This document shows, piece by piece, positions 1 through 7,832 of a DNA stretch of 64,000 bases. How positions within the stretch are numbered: position 1 is the first letter of the stretch; each line of letters opens with the position of its first letter. The translations under genes were made by a program, and so were the position numbers. The notes below the pieces were generated by a model, which had not been told where the DNA came from, searched no databases, and worked only from the letters and a program-made list of their open reading frames with translations. Source of the DNA: Enterococcus songbeiensis (GTDB lineage Bacteria; Bacillota; Bacilli; Lactobacillales; Enterococcaceae); the NCBI RefSeq assembly GCF_005405265.1, contig NZ_BJDS01000007.1:1-64000 (forward strand). The letters are read 5' to 3'.

Positions 1-36
1 TTCATCCTTAAATTTGATATTCTTAGGTATGGGCAT
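1..36 (-). CDS. start of an unidentified gene (partial, runs off the left edge)
   Basis: On the minus strand an AAGGAG site sits 7 nt before an ATG at 36, and the frame stays open for 12 codons (MPIPKNIKFKDE) to the window edge. The spacing makes a real gene start likely. Too little protein is visible to name a family. It is divergent from the racemase-family gene. Confidence 0.5.
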   Translation of the reverse strand, partial: MPIPKNIKFKDE

Positions 37-185
37 TTGGATTCTCCTTCTATAGTTGGTTCAGCGACTTAATTATAAAGGAACCAAATGCTTTTTGTTA
101 TAAAAAAATATTTAGTGTCCTTACTCGATTTGAGTAACAACACTAAATATTATAGAACCGATTTTGCGGCTGGCTTTTTTGTTGC

Positions 186-213
186 TCGACAACGAAGAAA
201 AAAGTCGTATAAT
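186..213 (+). promoter_or_regulatory. sigma-A type promoter of the racemase-family gene
   Basis: TCGACA (186-191) and a perfect TATAAT (208-213) are 16 bp apart. They lie just before the ATG at 241, which argues against the longer in-frame start at 88. Confidence 0.6.
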
Positions 214-240
214 AAAAAAAAGAAAGTAGTGAGACAATTT

Positions 241-897
241 ATGAAACTTGCCATTATGGGGGGGACCCCCGTTGATACTCGAATGGGCGCCGCTTTAATC
301 GCAGATTTAAAGGTTGATGTAATTCAAACGCCTATTTCGAAAAATCCTAGCGAACAAACTTTTTTTCAAACACAACCTTATGAAAAAAGAGAAAGACAGA
401 TTCGTAAAAAAATTGACGAGCTGTTGGAACAAGACGTTACTGCACTTTTTGTGTACTGTAATTCCCTTAGCGGCTCCATTGATTTTGATCAATTAGCCGT
501 TGACTATTCGTTGCCAATCATCACACCTTTTCAAGTCTACCGGCAATTAGCAGGGAAGTATAAGAAACTGGGCGTTTTGGCAGCAAATGCACAAGGAGCT
601 GCGGGAATTGAAAAAGAATTGGTGCAAAGCAATCCACAGATTGAAGTTTTTAGTGTAACCAATCTTTCTTGGGTCAAAGCAGTAGAGGCAAAAATCCCCA
701 GCAAACAAATTGTAGAAAGCTTTGGATTATTGGAGACAACCGATTATTTTCCAAAAAATAAAATTGAAGCAATCTTGATTGGATGTACTCATTTTCCTTA
801 TTTTCTTGAGGACTATCAATCACGAACCCCGATTACCTGTATTAATCCCGATGATTTTCTAAGAGAAAAATTGCAGGAAATTGCAAAAAAAAGGTGA
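241..897 (+). CDS. aspartate/glutamate racemase superfamily protein
   Basis: A 218-residue protein of the Asp/Glu/hydantoin racemase fold. The two catalytic-type cysteines are visible as CNS at about residue 73 and GCTHFPY at about 182, the arrangement used by cofactor-independent amino-acid racemases. It is shorter than MurI (about 265) and lacks the MurI N-terminal signature, so it is more likely an aspartate racemase or a paralogue than the essential glutamate racemase. I chose the ATG at 241 because a good promoter overlaps the upstream extension, and that extension reads like non-coding DNA. The gene is monocistronic and ends in a terminator. Confidence 0.75.
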   Translation: MKLAIMGGTPVDTRMGAALIADLKVDVIQTPISKNPSEQTFFQTQPYEKRERQIRKKIDELLEQDVTALFVYCNSLSGSIDFDQLAVDYSLPIITPFQVYRQLAGKYKKLGVLAANAQGAAGIEKELVQSNPQIEVFSVTNLSWVKAVEAKIPSKQIVESFGLLETTDYFPKNKIEAILIGCTHFPYFLEDYQSRTPITCINPDDFLREKLQEIAKKR

Positions 898-922
898 GCC
901 CATTTACTGGACTCACTTTTTT
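893..922. terminator. bidirectional terminator between convergent genes
   Basis: GTGAG (894-898) pairs with CTCAC (912-916), extended by CC/GG across one mismatch. A run of A lies upstream and a run of T downstream, so it can serve both convergent genes. Confidence 0.7.
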
Positions 923-1614
923 TATAATTTTCGAGCTTTTCGTTCTTTTTCCGGTGCCTTTTGCAAACGATAGGAAAGAAAATATTCTGCTTGGCCTCTA
1001 CTTTGGATTGCGGCAAAAACCGACATAATCAATGCTCCCAACGTATTGGTAAAGAGATCCCCCATGGTATCCATTAACGCTGCTCGACCAATAAACGCCT
1101 GTCCTGCAACTGTTTGATACCGTTGCAGATTCATTCCGCCAAATTGGTCACAGGCAAATTCCCAAAATTCCCAAATCACACCACACAATCCGGCAAAGGC
1201 AAAGCCGAATAATAGAAATAACCAAGGTGAGATTCTTTTTACATCAGCATCTCGTAAGAAAATTCCGATCAAACCATAACCAACTGCCGTCAATACCATT
1301 GGACTAACGGTGTGGAGGATTTTATCCCAAAAATTAACAATCAGAATCATGTGAAGACAGGTTCCAAGAAAAACAGAAATCAAAAGAAAGAACCAGTAAA
1401 AATAAACAGTCGCTTCTGGCATTCGAATACGAATCAGTTTGTAGATGATTTCCGGTAAATAAATAAGCAGGATGCCGGCAAGACATTCAACCACAAAGAC
1501 GATGGCTTGATTTTGTGGAAATCGCCCAGTAACCAGCTCCCAAATATTGAAAATCAAAATACCGATTCCTAAAACTGTCATGCCCAATTGAATCTTGCGA
1601 TAGGTTACTGTCAT
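922..1614 (-). CDS. multispanning membrane protein, DUF2238-like
   Basis: A 230-residue integral membrane protein with about six hydrophobic segments. Motifs such as FWDKILH, WEFWEFACDQ and DTMGDLFTNTLGA place acidic residues at membrane edges, as in DUF2238/YjdF-like proteins of unknown function. Its ATG overlaps the stop of the upstream deoxyribosyltransferase by ATGA (1611-1614), so the two are translationally coupled. A shared role in nucleoside or base handling is inference only. Confidence 0.6.
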   Translation of the reverse strand: MTVTYRKIQLGMTVLGIGILIFNIWELVTGRFPQNQAIVFVVECLAGILLIYLPEIIYKLIRIRMPEATVYFYWFFLLISVFLGTCLHMILIVNFWDKILHTVSPMVLTAVGYGLIGIFLRDADVKRISPWLFLLFGFAFAGLCGVIWEFWEFACDQFGGMNLQRYQTVAGQAFIGRAALMDTMGDLFTNTLGALIMSVFAAIQSRGQAEYFLSYRLQKAPEKERKARKL

Positions 1615-2099
1615 GAGTTATCTCCTTCCACAAAGCGGGCGACACCTTGGAACAGGTTTTCTTCAGAGGCAAACACTGCACCGTTTAATTTTATTAAACC
1701 GACTGTATACAAATTCGTGTAATGAAATTGATTTTCAGCAACTTGTTGTAAGGCATCAATTTTTTTGGCATTGGTTGCTCCTTGCTGCCGGGAATCCGTG
1801 TAAAGACCTAATATCGGAATACGATTGGCATAGGCAACACCAATTTCTGAAGCAACGCCGGCATCAATGGATAAACCGTCTAATAAAGCAATCATCAACT
1901 GACTTTCTACAACTTTTTCTGTATCTGCTAAGGCAATCATCTTGCTGTCAGCATAAGCAGTTTTATCATTGATTGCCGCATTTTCCTGAGGCAAATAAAT
2001 TTCCAGTTGCGGATGGTTTCTTCGCAACTTTTTTACCAACTCCGCATTATAAAGTAAGTCACTTTTCGCAAACATAGGTGCTGCAAAATAGATTTTCAT
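1611..2099 (-). CDS. nucleoside 2-deoxyribosyltransferase family protein
   Basis: A 162-residue protein beginning MKIYFAAPMF, typical of this family, which exchanges bases on 2-deoxyribonucleosides in nucleoside salvage. The active-site segment has D74, D79 and the probable nucleophile E85 in ASEIGVA. I start at ATG 2099 because GGAG lies 8 nt upstream; the GTG at 2108 has no usable ribosome site. First gene of a two-gene operon coupled to the membrane protein. The family call is firm; the substrate is not. Confidence 0.85.
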   Translation of the reverse strand: MKIYFAAPMFAKSDLLYNAELVKKLRRNHPQLEIYLPQENAAINDKTAYADSKMIALADTEKVVESQLMIALLDGLSIDAGVASEIGVAYANRIPILGLYTDSRQQGATNAKKIDALQQVAENQFHYTNLYTVGLIKLNGAVFASEENLFQGVARFVEGDNS

Positions 2100-2329
2100 T
2101 CCTATCACTCCAACTACTAGTTTTTACTTTTTATCAGAGTTCTTTGAAAAAAAGACATCTGATAAAAGCAAATCGATTTTCAATTCTCAGTATACCAAAG
2201 GCAACTGTATTTTGCTCGAATTTGATGGTGAGAGGAGTGGAAAAGTGTATAAGTAATTTAATTTACATAATATTTTTATGGTTCTGATTTCAATTTCACA
2301 TGAAAATTGTCTCAAAATAAAAAATCTTC

Positions 2330-2358
2330 TTGCATTGTAATAGAAGGAAAGGGATAAT
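2330..2358 (+). promoter_or_regulatory. probable promoter of the leader/MFS transcript
   Basis: TTGCAT (2330-2335) and GATAAT (2353-2358) with a 17-bp spacer. The -35 is weak. The transcript would begin near 2365 and include the leader ORF and hairpins. The rest of 2109-2329 shows nothing I can name. Confidence 0.45.
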
Positions 2359-2399
2359 CAAGCTAGTATAGAATGAACGTATTTTTAAGGAGCATAGCC

Positions 2400-2414
2400 A
2401 TGAATAGACGGTAG
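2400..2414 (+). CDS. four-residue leader peptide MNRR
   Basis: AAGGAG (2387-2392) lies exactly 7 nt before ATG AAT AGA CGG TAG. The stop codon ends 4 nt before the 5' arm of a long stem that hides the ribosome site of the downstream exporter. This is the layout of translational attenuators in front of inducible resistance genes (cat, erm and similar leaders). The peptide would act in cis by ribosome stalling; the inducer is unknown. Confidence 0.65.
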   Translation: MNRR

Positions 2415-2418
2415 AATT

Positions 2419-2479
2419 CTTCACTTGGAAATAAACGAAAAAAATTGAAGAACGAAAATTTCGTTTCTTCTAAGTGAAG
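2419..2479 (+). promoter_or_regulatory. ribosome-site-sequestering hairpin (translational attenuator)
   Basis: CTTCACTT (2419-2426) pairs perfectly with AAGTGAAG (2472-2479), which contains part of the SD of the MFS gene. The stem continues with GGAA/TTCT-type pairing and ACGAAA (2435-2440) with TTTCGT (2459-2464). A competing small hairpin, AACGAAA/TTTCGTT around 2458, could form instead. A ribosome stalled on the leader codons would cover the 5' arm and free the SD. Confidence 0.65.
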
Positions 2480-2488
2480 GTGAAAAAA

Positions 2489-3676
2489 TTGAATAAGCAT
2501 TCTTTTATTAAATTACTTGCAGGACAAACGATAGCTAATATTGGTGATACGCTGTATACGATTGCCATGATAAGTTCAGTGTTTGCGATGACTCACTCGG
2601 TGTTTGCCGCAGCAATCGTGCCTGTTATCATTACTGGAAGTATGGTTTTATCAGGTTTATTGACACCGTTGATTATCGTACGTGTCTCTTTGACTCAGCT
2701 TTTGAAGAGTCTTCAACTTTGCAAAACAGTGTTTTTGTTTGGCTTGGCTATTTATCTGCAACTTTCTTCCTCTGTTCAATTACTTGTTTTGTTTGGTTTC
2801 ATCAGCTGTATTGCTTTTTTAGATGGATGTGCGGATCCAGTCGCAACAGCATTGCTGCCCCATTATGTAGCAAAGGAAAATCTGATGCGAGCCAATAGTA
2901 TTTTCAGCACGTTGCTGCAAATTGTTAGCATTGGTAGTTGGGCGGGTGGTTCCTCTTTATTGATTCTTTTTTCGGTTTCAAATTTAGTCTGGTTGGATAT
3001 GGGAATCTTTCTGATAGCGACATCATTGTTTTGGTGGCTTCCTCAAGTTGAAAACAAAATAGAATCCAAAGAAAGTGAGTGGAAGAATTTTTCAGTTGGA
3101 TGGCAAGAAATTCGACAGCAGCCGCTTCTTCGCACAGTGGTTTCGATGGATATTCTTGAAGGAGTTGCAAATACGGCATGGGTGTCGGCGGTAATTTTAT
3201 CCTTTGTAAAAGACGTTCTTCACGTAACAGAAAATTGGTGGGGCTATATTAATGCAACTTTTTTTGCAGGTGCTTTATTGGGAAGCCTTGTTGTGATGCG
3301 TTTAACGGGAAGAACTACGAAAAAAGCAACGTTGATCTGGCTAGGTTCCTTAGGTGGTGCGCTGGTAACATTTTTAGTTGCCCCCGGTTGGCATCCGGTG
3401 TTTGTTCTTTTTTGCTCTGTTTTGGTGGGTGTCTTTTCTCAAATCAAGAATATTCCTCAGTCCACTGTGTTACAGCAACATATTCCAAATGAAAAACTTG
3501 TTGCCGTTTATGCCGCAATGAATGTTCTCTATACAGGAACTTTTGCTGTGGCATCACTTATCGCGGGTTCTATTTCCGATCTTTTTGGTGCACAGACAAT
3601 CTTCCTATTATCAGGGATTTTATTATTACTTGTCGCAGTGATGGCAAGAAAAAAATATCAGCTATTTGACGAATAA
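2489..3676 (+). CDS. MFS efflux transporter (macrolide-efflux-like MFS)
   Basis: A 395-residue, roughly 12-helix major facilitator with the N-terminal pattern LLAGQTIANIGDTLYTIA common to Mef/MFS_3-type drug exporters. It starts at TTG 2489, served by AAGGTGA at 2478-2484; the annotated-looking GTG at 2474 lies inside the hairpin and has no ribosome site of its own. The MNRR leader and hairpin suggest synthesis is induced by a ribosome-targeting compound that the pump then exports. Substrate specificity cannot be read from sequence. Confidence 0.75.
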   Translation: MNKHSFIKLLAGQTIANIGDTLYTIAMISSVFAMTHSVFAAAIVPVIITGSMVLSGLLTPLIIVRVSLTQLLKSLQLCKTVFLFGLAIYLQLSSSVQLLVLFGFISCIAFLDGCADPVATALLPHYVAKENLMRANSIFSTLLQIVSIGSWAGGSSLLILFSVSNLVWLDMGIFLIATSLFWWLPQVENKIESKESEWKNFSVGWQEIRQQPLLRTVVSMDILEGVANTAWVSAVILSFVKDVLHVTENWWGYINATFFAGALLGSLVVMRLTGRTTKKATLIWLGSLGGALVTFLVAPGWHPVFVLFCSVLVGVFSQIKNIPQSTVLQQHIPNEKLVAVYAAMNVLYTGTFAVASLIAGSISDLFGAQTIFLLSGILLLLVAVMARKKYQLFDE

Positions 3677-3684
3677 GAGAGTAA

Positions 3685-3719
3685 ATAGAATCTGAGAATT
3701 GTCTCGGGTTCTATTTTTA
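3685..3719 (+). terminator. intrinsic terminator of the MFS gene
   Basis: A 13-bp stem with G-U pairs (3685-3697 with 3702-3714), loop ATTG, followed by TTTTT. Confidence 0.85.
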
Positions 3720-3788
3720 TTGATTTATTGTTACAATAAGAGCAATAATTCGGACGTTTATTTCAAAAGACAGGAGGAATTTTCAATC

Positions 3789-3935
3789 ATGATTCGAATG
3801 AAGCTTTTAGGTGTAATCATTGGTCATTCGGATGGAAAGACCGGTATTTTAGTTCCCACACCCAAATGGTTCTATGGCTTAATCGTTTTTTTGCTCATTG
3901 TTGGGATTGTTTTTTTAGTGAGAAAGAAAAAATAG
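3789..3935 (+). CDS. small single-span membrane protein
   Basis: 48 residues: a short polar N-terminus, one transmembrane helix (about residues 27-45) and a RKKK tail, so the C-terminus is probably cytoplasmic. AGGAGG at 3772-3777 precedes the ATG at 3789. LVPTP before the helix resembles a degenerate sorting motif but lacks the required T-G, so it is not a sortase substrate. Function unknown. Confidence 0.6.
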   Translation: MIRMKLLGVIIGHSDGKTGILVPTPKWFYGLIVFLLIVGIVFLVRKKK

Positions 3936-4069
3936 CTTTTTTTCACGAATAAGAACTATTTTAAAAACTTTCCTCAGAACAATTTCTTTTCTGAATCACG
4001 GATAAAGGATGACTTATCCTATTTGCGTTGGTATAATAAAGAAGTTGATTAAAAGAAATGAGGAAACAC

Positions 4070-5905
4070 ATGAATATAGAAGAAATGAAGAAAAGACGTG
4101 AAAAGATCCGTAATTTTTCCATCATCGCCCATATTGACCACGGGAAATCTACATTAGCAGATCGAATTTTGGAGAAAACAAATACTGTCACGACTCGTGA
4201 AATGCAAAACCAGTTACTTGATTCAATGGATCTTGAACGGGAGCGGGGCATTACAATCAAGTTAAATGCCGTGGAGTTGAACTATACCGCTAAAGATGGC
4301 GAAGCATATATTTTTCATTTAATTGATACCCCGGGGCATGTGGATTTTACCTACGAAGTTTCTCGTAGTTTAGCTGCCTGTGAAGGTGCGATTTTAGTGG
4401 TGGATGCAGCGCAGGGAATCGAAGCTCAAACATTGGCAAATGTTTATTTAGCATTGGATAATGATTTGGAAATTTTACCAGTTATCAATAAAATTGATTT
4501 GCCGGCCGCTGATCCTGAACGAGTACGCAAAGAAATTGAAGATGTCATCGGAATTGATGCCAGCGAAGCTGTTCTTGCCAGTGCCAAAGCGGGAATCGGT
4601 ATTGAAGAAATTTTGGAACAAATCGTCGAATACGTTCCTGCACCAAGCGGTGATTTAGATGCACCGTTAAAAGCACTGATTTTTGATTCTATTTATGATT
4701 CTTATCGAGGGGTTGTCCTGAATGTGCGAGTTATGGATGGGGTCGTGCGTCCTGGCGATAAAATTCAAATGATGAGTAACGGAAAAACGTTTGATGTGAC
4801 CGAAGTTGGCGTTTTTTCACCAAAGGCAGTTCAACGGGACTATTTAATGGTTGGAGACGTTGGGTATATCACCGCCGCAATCAAAACGGTTCAAGATACG
4901 CGGGTTGGGGATACCGTGACCTTAGCAAACAATCCAGCAGAAAAAGCATTGCATGGCTATCGAAAAATGAATCCAATGGTTTTTTGTGGGTTGTATCCAA
5001 TTGATACTTCCCGTTACAACGATTTGAGAGAAGCCTTGGAAAAATTACAATTAAATGATGCTGCGTTGCAGTTTGAACCGGAGACATCTCAAGCACTTGG
5101 TTTTGGTTTCCGCTGCGGATTTTTAGGGTTGCTGCACATGGACGTTGTACAAGAACGTCTTGAACGAGAATTCAATCTTGAATTGATCACAACAGCACCA
5201 TCAGTAATTTATCATGTGAATAAAACAGACGGTACTCAAGAAATCGTGGATAATCCGGCTGATTTTCCAGATCCAGTGACAATTCAAAATGTGGAAGAAC
5301 CTTACGTAAAAGCGCAAATTATGGTTCCAAATGATTTTGTTGGTGCAGTGATGGAGCTTGCGCAACGAAAACGTGGTGATTTTGTAACGATGGATTACTT
5401 GGATGACTATCGGGTAAACGTTGTCTATGAAATTCCTTTGTCAGAAATCGTTTTTGATTTCTTTGATAAATTAAAATCCAGTACAAAAGGCTATGCTTCA
5501 TTGGATTACGAAATGTCAGGCTATCGCCCAAGCAAGCTTGTGAAGATGGATATCTTGTTGAATGCCGAAAAAGTGGATGCCTTGAGCTTTATCGTCCATC
5601 GTGATTTTGCATTTGAACGGGGAAAAGCGATTGTTGAAAAACTAAAGAAACTGATTCCTCGCCAACAATTTGAAGTACCGATTCAGGCTGCTATCGGACA
5701 GAAAATCGTTGCTCGTTCCGATATCAAAGCCTTACGAAAAAATGTGTTGGCAAAATGTTACGGCGGAGATGTATCCCGAAAACGCAAATTGCTTGAAAAA
5801 CAAAAAGAAGGCAAGAAGCGAATGAAACAAATCGGTTCCGTAGAAGTACCACAAGAAGCCTTCATGGCTGTTTTGAAAATGGATGACGATGAACCTAAGA
5901 AATAG
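4070..5905 (+). CDS. lepA: elongation factor 4 (LepA), C-terminus altered by prophage insertion
   Basis: A 611-residue ribosome-bound translational GTPase thought to act on stalled or mis-translocated ribosomes. The GTPase motifs are present: AHIDHGKST (20-28), RGIT, DTPGH, NKID and SAK, followed by the EF-G-like domains and the LepA-specific C-terminal domain ending [17 protein letters not shown] 6 nt upstream selects ATG 4070 over the ATG at 4058. The last codons after MAVLKMD come from phage DNA. Two other 3' ends of the same gene lie at 43358-43412 (DDQDNAK) and 51649-51677 (DDDEKPKK). Confidence 0.97.
   Translation: MNIEEMKKRREKIRNFSIIAHIDHGKSTLADRILEKTNTVTTREMQNQLLDSMDLERERGITIKLNAVELNYTAKDGEAYIFHLIDTPGHVDFTYEVSRSLAACEGAILVVDAAQGIEAQTLANVYLALDNDLEILPVINKIDLPAADPERVRKEIEDVIGIDASEAVLASAKAGIGIEEILEQIVEYVPAPSGDLDAPLKALIFDSIYDSYRGVVLNVRVMDGVVRPGDKIQMMSNGKTFDVTEVGVFSPKAVQRDYLMVGDVGYITAAIKTVQDTRVGDTVTLANNPAEKALHGYRKMNPMVFCGLYPIDTSRYNDLREALEKLQLNDAALQFEPETSQALGFGFRCGFLGLLHMDVVQERLEREFNLELITTAPSVIYHVNKTDGTQEIVDNPADFPDPVTIQNVEEPYVKAQIMVPNDFVGAVMELAQRKRGDFVTMDYLDDYRVNVVYEIPLSEIVFDFFDKLKSSTKGYASLDYEMSGYRPSKLVKMDILLNAEKVDALSFIVHRDFAFERGKAIVEKLKKLIPRQQFEVPIQAAIGQKIVARSDIKALRKNVLAKCYGGDVSRKRKLLEKQKEGKKRMKQIGSVEVPQEAFMAVLKMDDDEPKK
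5851..5883 (+). repeat. attL core (33-bp direct repeat) of the prophage
   Basis: These 33 bp are identical to 43358-43390 and lie within lepA codons for [11 protein letters not shown]. The integrase gene is immediately inside. The two copies delimit about 37.5 kb of phage genes, so this is the left attachment site. Confidence 0.93.
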
Positions 5906-5963
5906 CGGGGTTTGTTTGAAAATAAAAGTAAATAGTTTGTGAATTTTCAAAAAGTTTCGCCCG

Positions 5964-6000
5964 ATTGTCGCCCGAAGTTTTAAATGGGCGACAATTTTTT
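5964..6000. terminator. bidirectional terminator between lepA and int
   Basis: ATTGTCGCCC (5964-5973) pairs perfectly with GGGCGACAAT (5986-5995), followed by a T run. It serves lepA and probably the convergent integrase, and replaces the lepA terminator displaced to 51723-51759. Confidence 0.85.
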
Positions 6001-7154
6001 TAGTTCCAAGACGATTTCTTTAAACGTTGGGCGAAAATATCGACAGCTTCCGTCCTCATTTTTCTTGTTACGTGAACATATTTGTCCATGGTCGTAGAAA
6101 TACGAGAATGTCCCAGACGTTCCTGAACTACTTTGGGTTTGACACCATCTTCTAAAAGCATCGTGGCGTGTGTATGTCTGAGAGAATGGAAATTGAAATC
6201 AAAACCCAATTCTTTTTTTACTCGGGAAGAGTGCCATTTGATCGAATTAGGGGTGACAGGTTCACCGTTTTCTTTCGTGCAAACAAAATTCGAATCATAG
6301 TAAAATTTGCCATATCTCAATTTGTTTTCTAATTGTCTTTTTCGAGCGCTTTTTAATTCAGAAACGAGAATATCGTCAATTGCAATCGTCCGAAAACTAG
6401 ATTGTGTCTTTGGAGTGCCTAACTGCAAACCGTTTTTATCTTGCAGCATGATCCGTTCAACGGTTATTGTCTGTTCATCCAACGAAATATCCGACCATTG
6501 TAGTCCGCAGACTTCTCCGCGACGCAATCCCGTATGAAAAGAAATCATTAAAGGAATCCGAAAAGGGCTAGAAGGGGGATTGGTATCAAGAATCTGCTGA
6601 TACTGATCCATAGTTATGATCTTCATATCATCTCTAGTTTGTTTTGGCTGGTTTTCAAATCCCGGCATTTCGACGTAGATCATCGGGTTGGAATTGATCG
6701 CTTGCCATGGATAAATAGCTCTTTTGAATGCACCTTTTAAAACAGTGTAGACAATTTCAACTGTATGCTTCGCTAGAGGACGATCAAAGCCATTGGGGAG
6801 TTTATTCATGAGATCCTGTAAACGAGCAGGTCCAATGGAACTTAAATAATATTTGCCAATTTCTGGTTTGATATATTTATTGATAATGTTCTGATAATTT
6901 TTTTGAGTATTATATTTTAGCTTTTTCTCAACGTAATTTTCAAACCAATAATCAAAGTAATCAGATACGCTCATTTCTTTGATATCGACCTTGCCGCCAT
7001 CTTTGTATGTGTTCATCGCTATTCTGAGATGTTCTTGCGCTTCTGTTTTTGTATTCCAACCACCTTTTTGTATACGTTGGCGCTTGCCATTGACTTTCGC
7101 CATTTCTATTACATAGTGCCATTTATTGCCGATTTTTCGGACGTGTCCGTTCAT
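6000..7154 (-). CDS. int: phage tyrosine recombinase (integrase)
   Basis: A 384-residue integrase. It has an N-terminal arm-binding domain (1-55), a core-binding domain (about 63-160) and a catalytic domain with R211 in GLRRGEV, H323/R326 in HSLRHTH, H349 in LGHS and nucleophile Y359 in MDKYVH. It catalyses integration and excision at the lepA 33-bp core. AGGAGG lies upstream of ATG 7154. A LexA-type box at 7206-7219 lies about 50 nt upstream, so SOS-linked expression is plausible. Confidence 0.95.
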   Translation of the reverse strand: MNGHVRKIGNKWHYVIEMAKVNGKRQRIQKGGWNTKTEAQEHLRIAMNTYKDGGKVDIKEMSVSDYFDYWFENYVEKKLKYNTQKNYQNIINKYIKPEIGKYYLSSIGPARLQDLMNKLPNGFDRPLAKHTVEIVYTVLKGAFKRAIYPWQAINSNPMIYVEMPGFENQPKQTRDDMKIITMDQYQQILDTNPPSSPFRIPLMISFHTGLRRGEVCGLQWSDISLDEQTITVERIMLQDKNGLQLGTPKTQSSFRTIAIDDILVSELKSARKRQLENKLRYGKFYYDSNFVCTKENGEPVTPNSIKWHSSRVKKELGFDFNFHSLRHTHATMLLEDGVKPKVVQERLGHSRISTTMDKYVHVTRKMRTEAVDIFAQRLKKSSWN

Positions 7155-7169
7155 AACTATTTTCCTCCT

Positions 7170-7742
7170 TTATTGATTTTGTATAGAGTAGTAGGTTGAT
7201 GTATACGAATGTATGTTCGTTTTGTAGTTAAAAAGAAAAACCCTGGGGCTGATCCGTGATATAATAAAAAAAGAATGATAGATACCGACTTTAGTCAGAT
7301 TTTGTAAATTAAGTTTTCCGACAATCCCGGTTGCGTAAGGGTCTGTGGATACCGCAGTGATTAATTGATTTGCAGGGTTGGTTACATTTGCAATTCCGGT
7401 TAATGTTCCTGTTGAAATATTCAATGAACCAACTCCTTCAACTTTTTCGTTAGCTAGTTTAGTTACATCTGAAGAAATCGTCATTTTTGTTATCGCCTGG
7501 GCTTTTTATCCCGGGCTTCTTTATGTTTCCATAAAGATCAGCATATGTGTTCAACCTCGTGGGTTGTCGGGCGCTCGTGGACGGAGTATCATTCCTCAAT
7601 TCACCATCTATGCGTTGCACCTTCAAAAATCATCAAAGAGGGATTTTTGCTTGGCTCAAGGTTGCCATATCTCTCGACTTAGGTTTTCCTTGAATTCACC
7701 CGATACATTTCCCATGTCGCCATAGAAAAGGGCACTTATCAT
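7170..7742 (-). CDS. possible spliced reading frame interrupted by the group I intron
   Basis: If the intron (7733-7482) is removed, ATG ATA AGT (7742-7734) joins in frame to ACG ATT TCT and continues to a stop at 7170, giving about 107 residues. Codon use in 7481-7280 looks coding (Gly/Thr/Val/Asn-rich); the last 37 residues read like terminator and promoter DNA. I do not recognise the protein. The first exon of only nine bases is inferred from the rule that the exon ends in U and from frame continuity. The 3' exon could equally be a relic. Confidence 0.3.
7206..7219. promoter_or_regulatory. LexA/DinR-type SOS box upstream of int
   Basis: CGAATGTATGTTCG matches the Gram-positive LexA consensus CGAACN4GTTCG with one mismatch. 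It lies where the minus-strand int promoter is expected. Confidence 0.6.
7482..7733 (-). ncRNA. group I self-splicing intron (IA2-like), no homing endonuclease
   Basis: The minus strand shows the conserved core in order. P4/P5 5' side AATTCAAGGAAAACC lies at 7696-7682. Its partner GGCAACCTTGAGCCAAGC at 7666-7649 gives CAAGG/CCTTG pairing. The P7 strand GTGCAACGCATAG lies around 7619-7607 and pairs GCATA with TATGC at 7545-7541. A P9 hairpin CTTTATGGAAACATAAAG spans 7536-7519, and a GC-rich hairpin spans 7516-7495. It ends GATAACAAAAATG with the terminal G at 7482. Spacing and wording closely follow known staphylococcal phage group I introns. The 3' end is well placed; the 5' splice site (after U at 7734) is tentative. 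Confidence 0.85.
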
Positions 7743-7752
7743 TCTTTTAATC

Positions 7753-7778
7753 TAAACTGGTCGATTTTGACCAGTTTA
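7753..7778. repeat. 26-bp palindrome, copy 1
   Basis: TAAACTGGTC, a 6-nt centre, then GACCAGTTTA. No T run follows on either strand. It matches the 26-bp palindrome at 14590-14615 at about 21 of 26 positions, which suggests a shared operator rather than a terminator. Confidence 0.6.
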
Positions 7779-7779
7779 A

Positions 7780-7820
7780 TTCCCCATGCCGGAATCGAAC
7801 CGGCGTCGCCAGGTGGGGAA
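7780..7820 (-). other. tRNA-like minihelix (acceptor stem plus T-arm only)
   Basis: On the minus strand TTCCCCA pairs with TGGGGAA and encloses a T-arm GCCGG-TTCGATT-CCGGC with a canonical T-loop (7804-7788). Only 9 nt replace the D and anticodon arms, so it cannot decode. It may be a tRNA relic or a structured RNA element. Confidence 0.5.
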
Positions 7821-7832
7821 ATGTGATTTTTA

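Noticed and set aside
88..240. N-terminal extension of the racemase-family protein to 269 residues
   Set aside because: A consensus promoter lies inside it and the extra residues do not look like protein; ATG 241 aligns with the family start.
3789..3935. LPxTG surface protein
   Set aside because: LVPTP lacks the T-G pair and there is no signal peptide.
7378..7725. 115-codon plus-strand ORF
   Set aside because: It is the complement of the group I intron and its 3' exon and has no ribosome site.
7780..7820. A functional tRNA gene
   Set aside because: D and anticodon arms are missing; only acceptor and T-arm remain.
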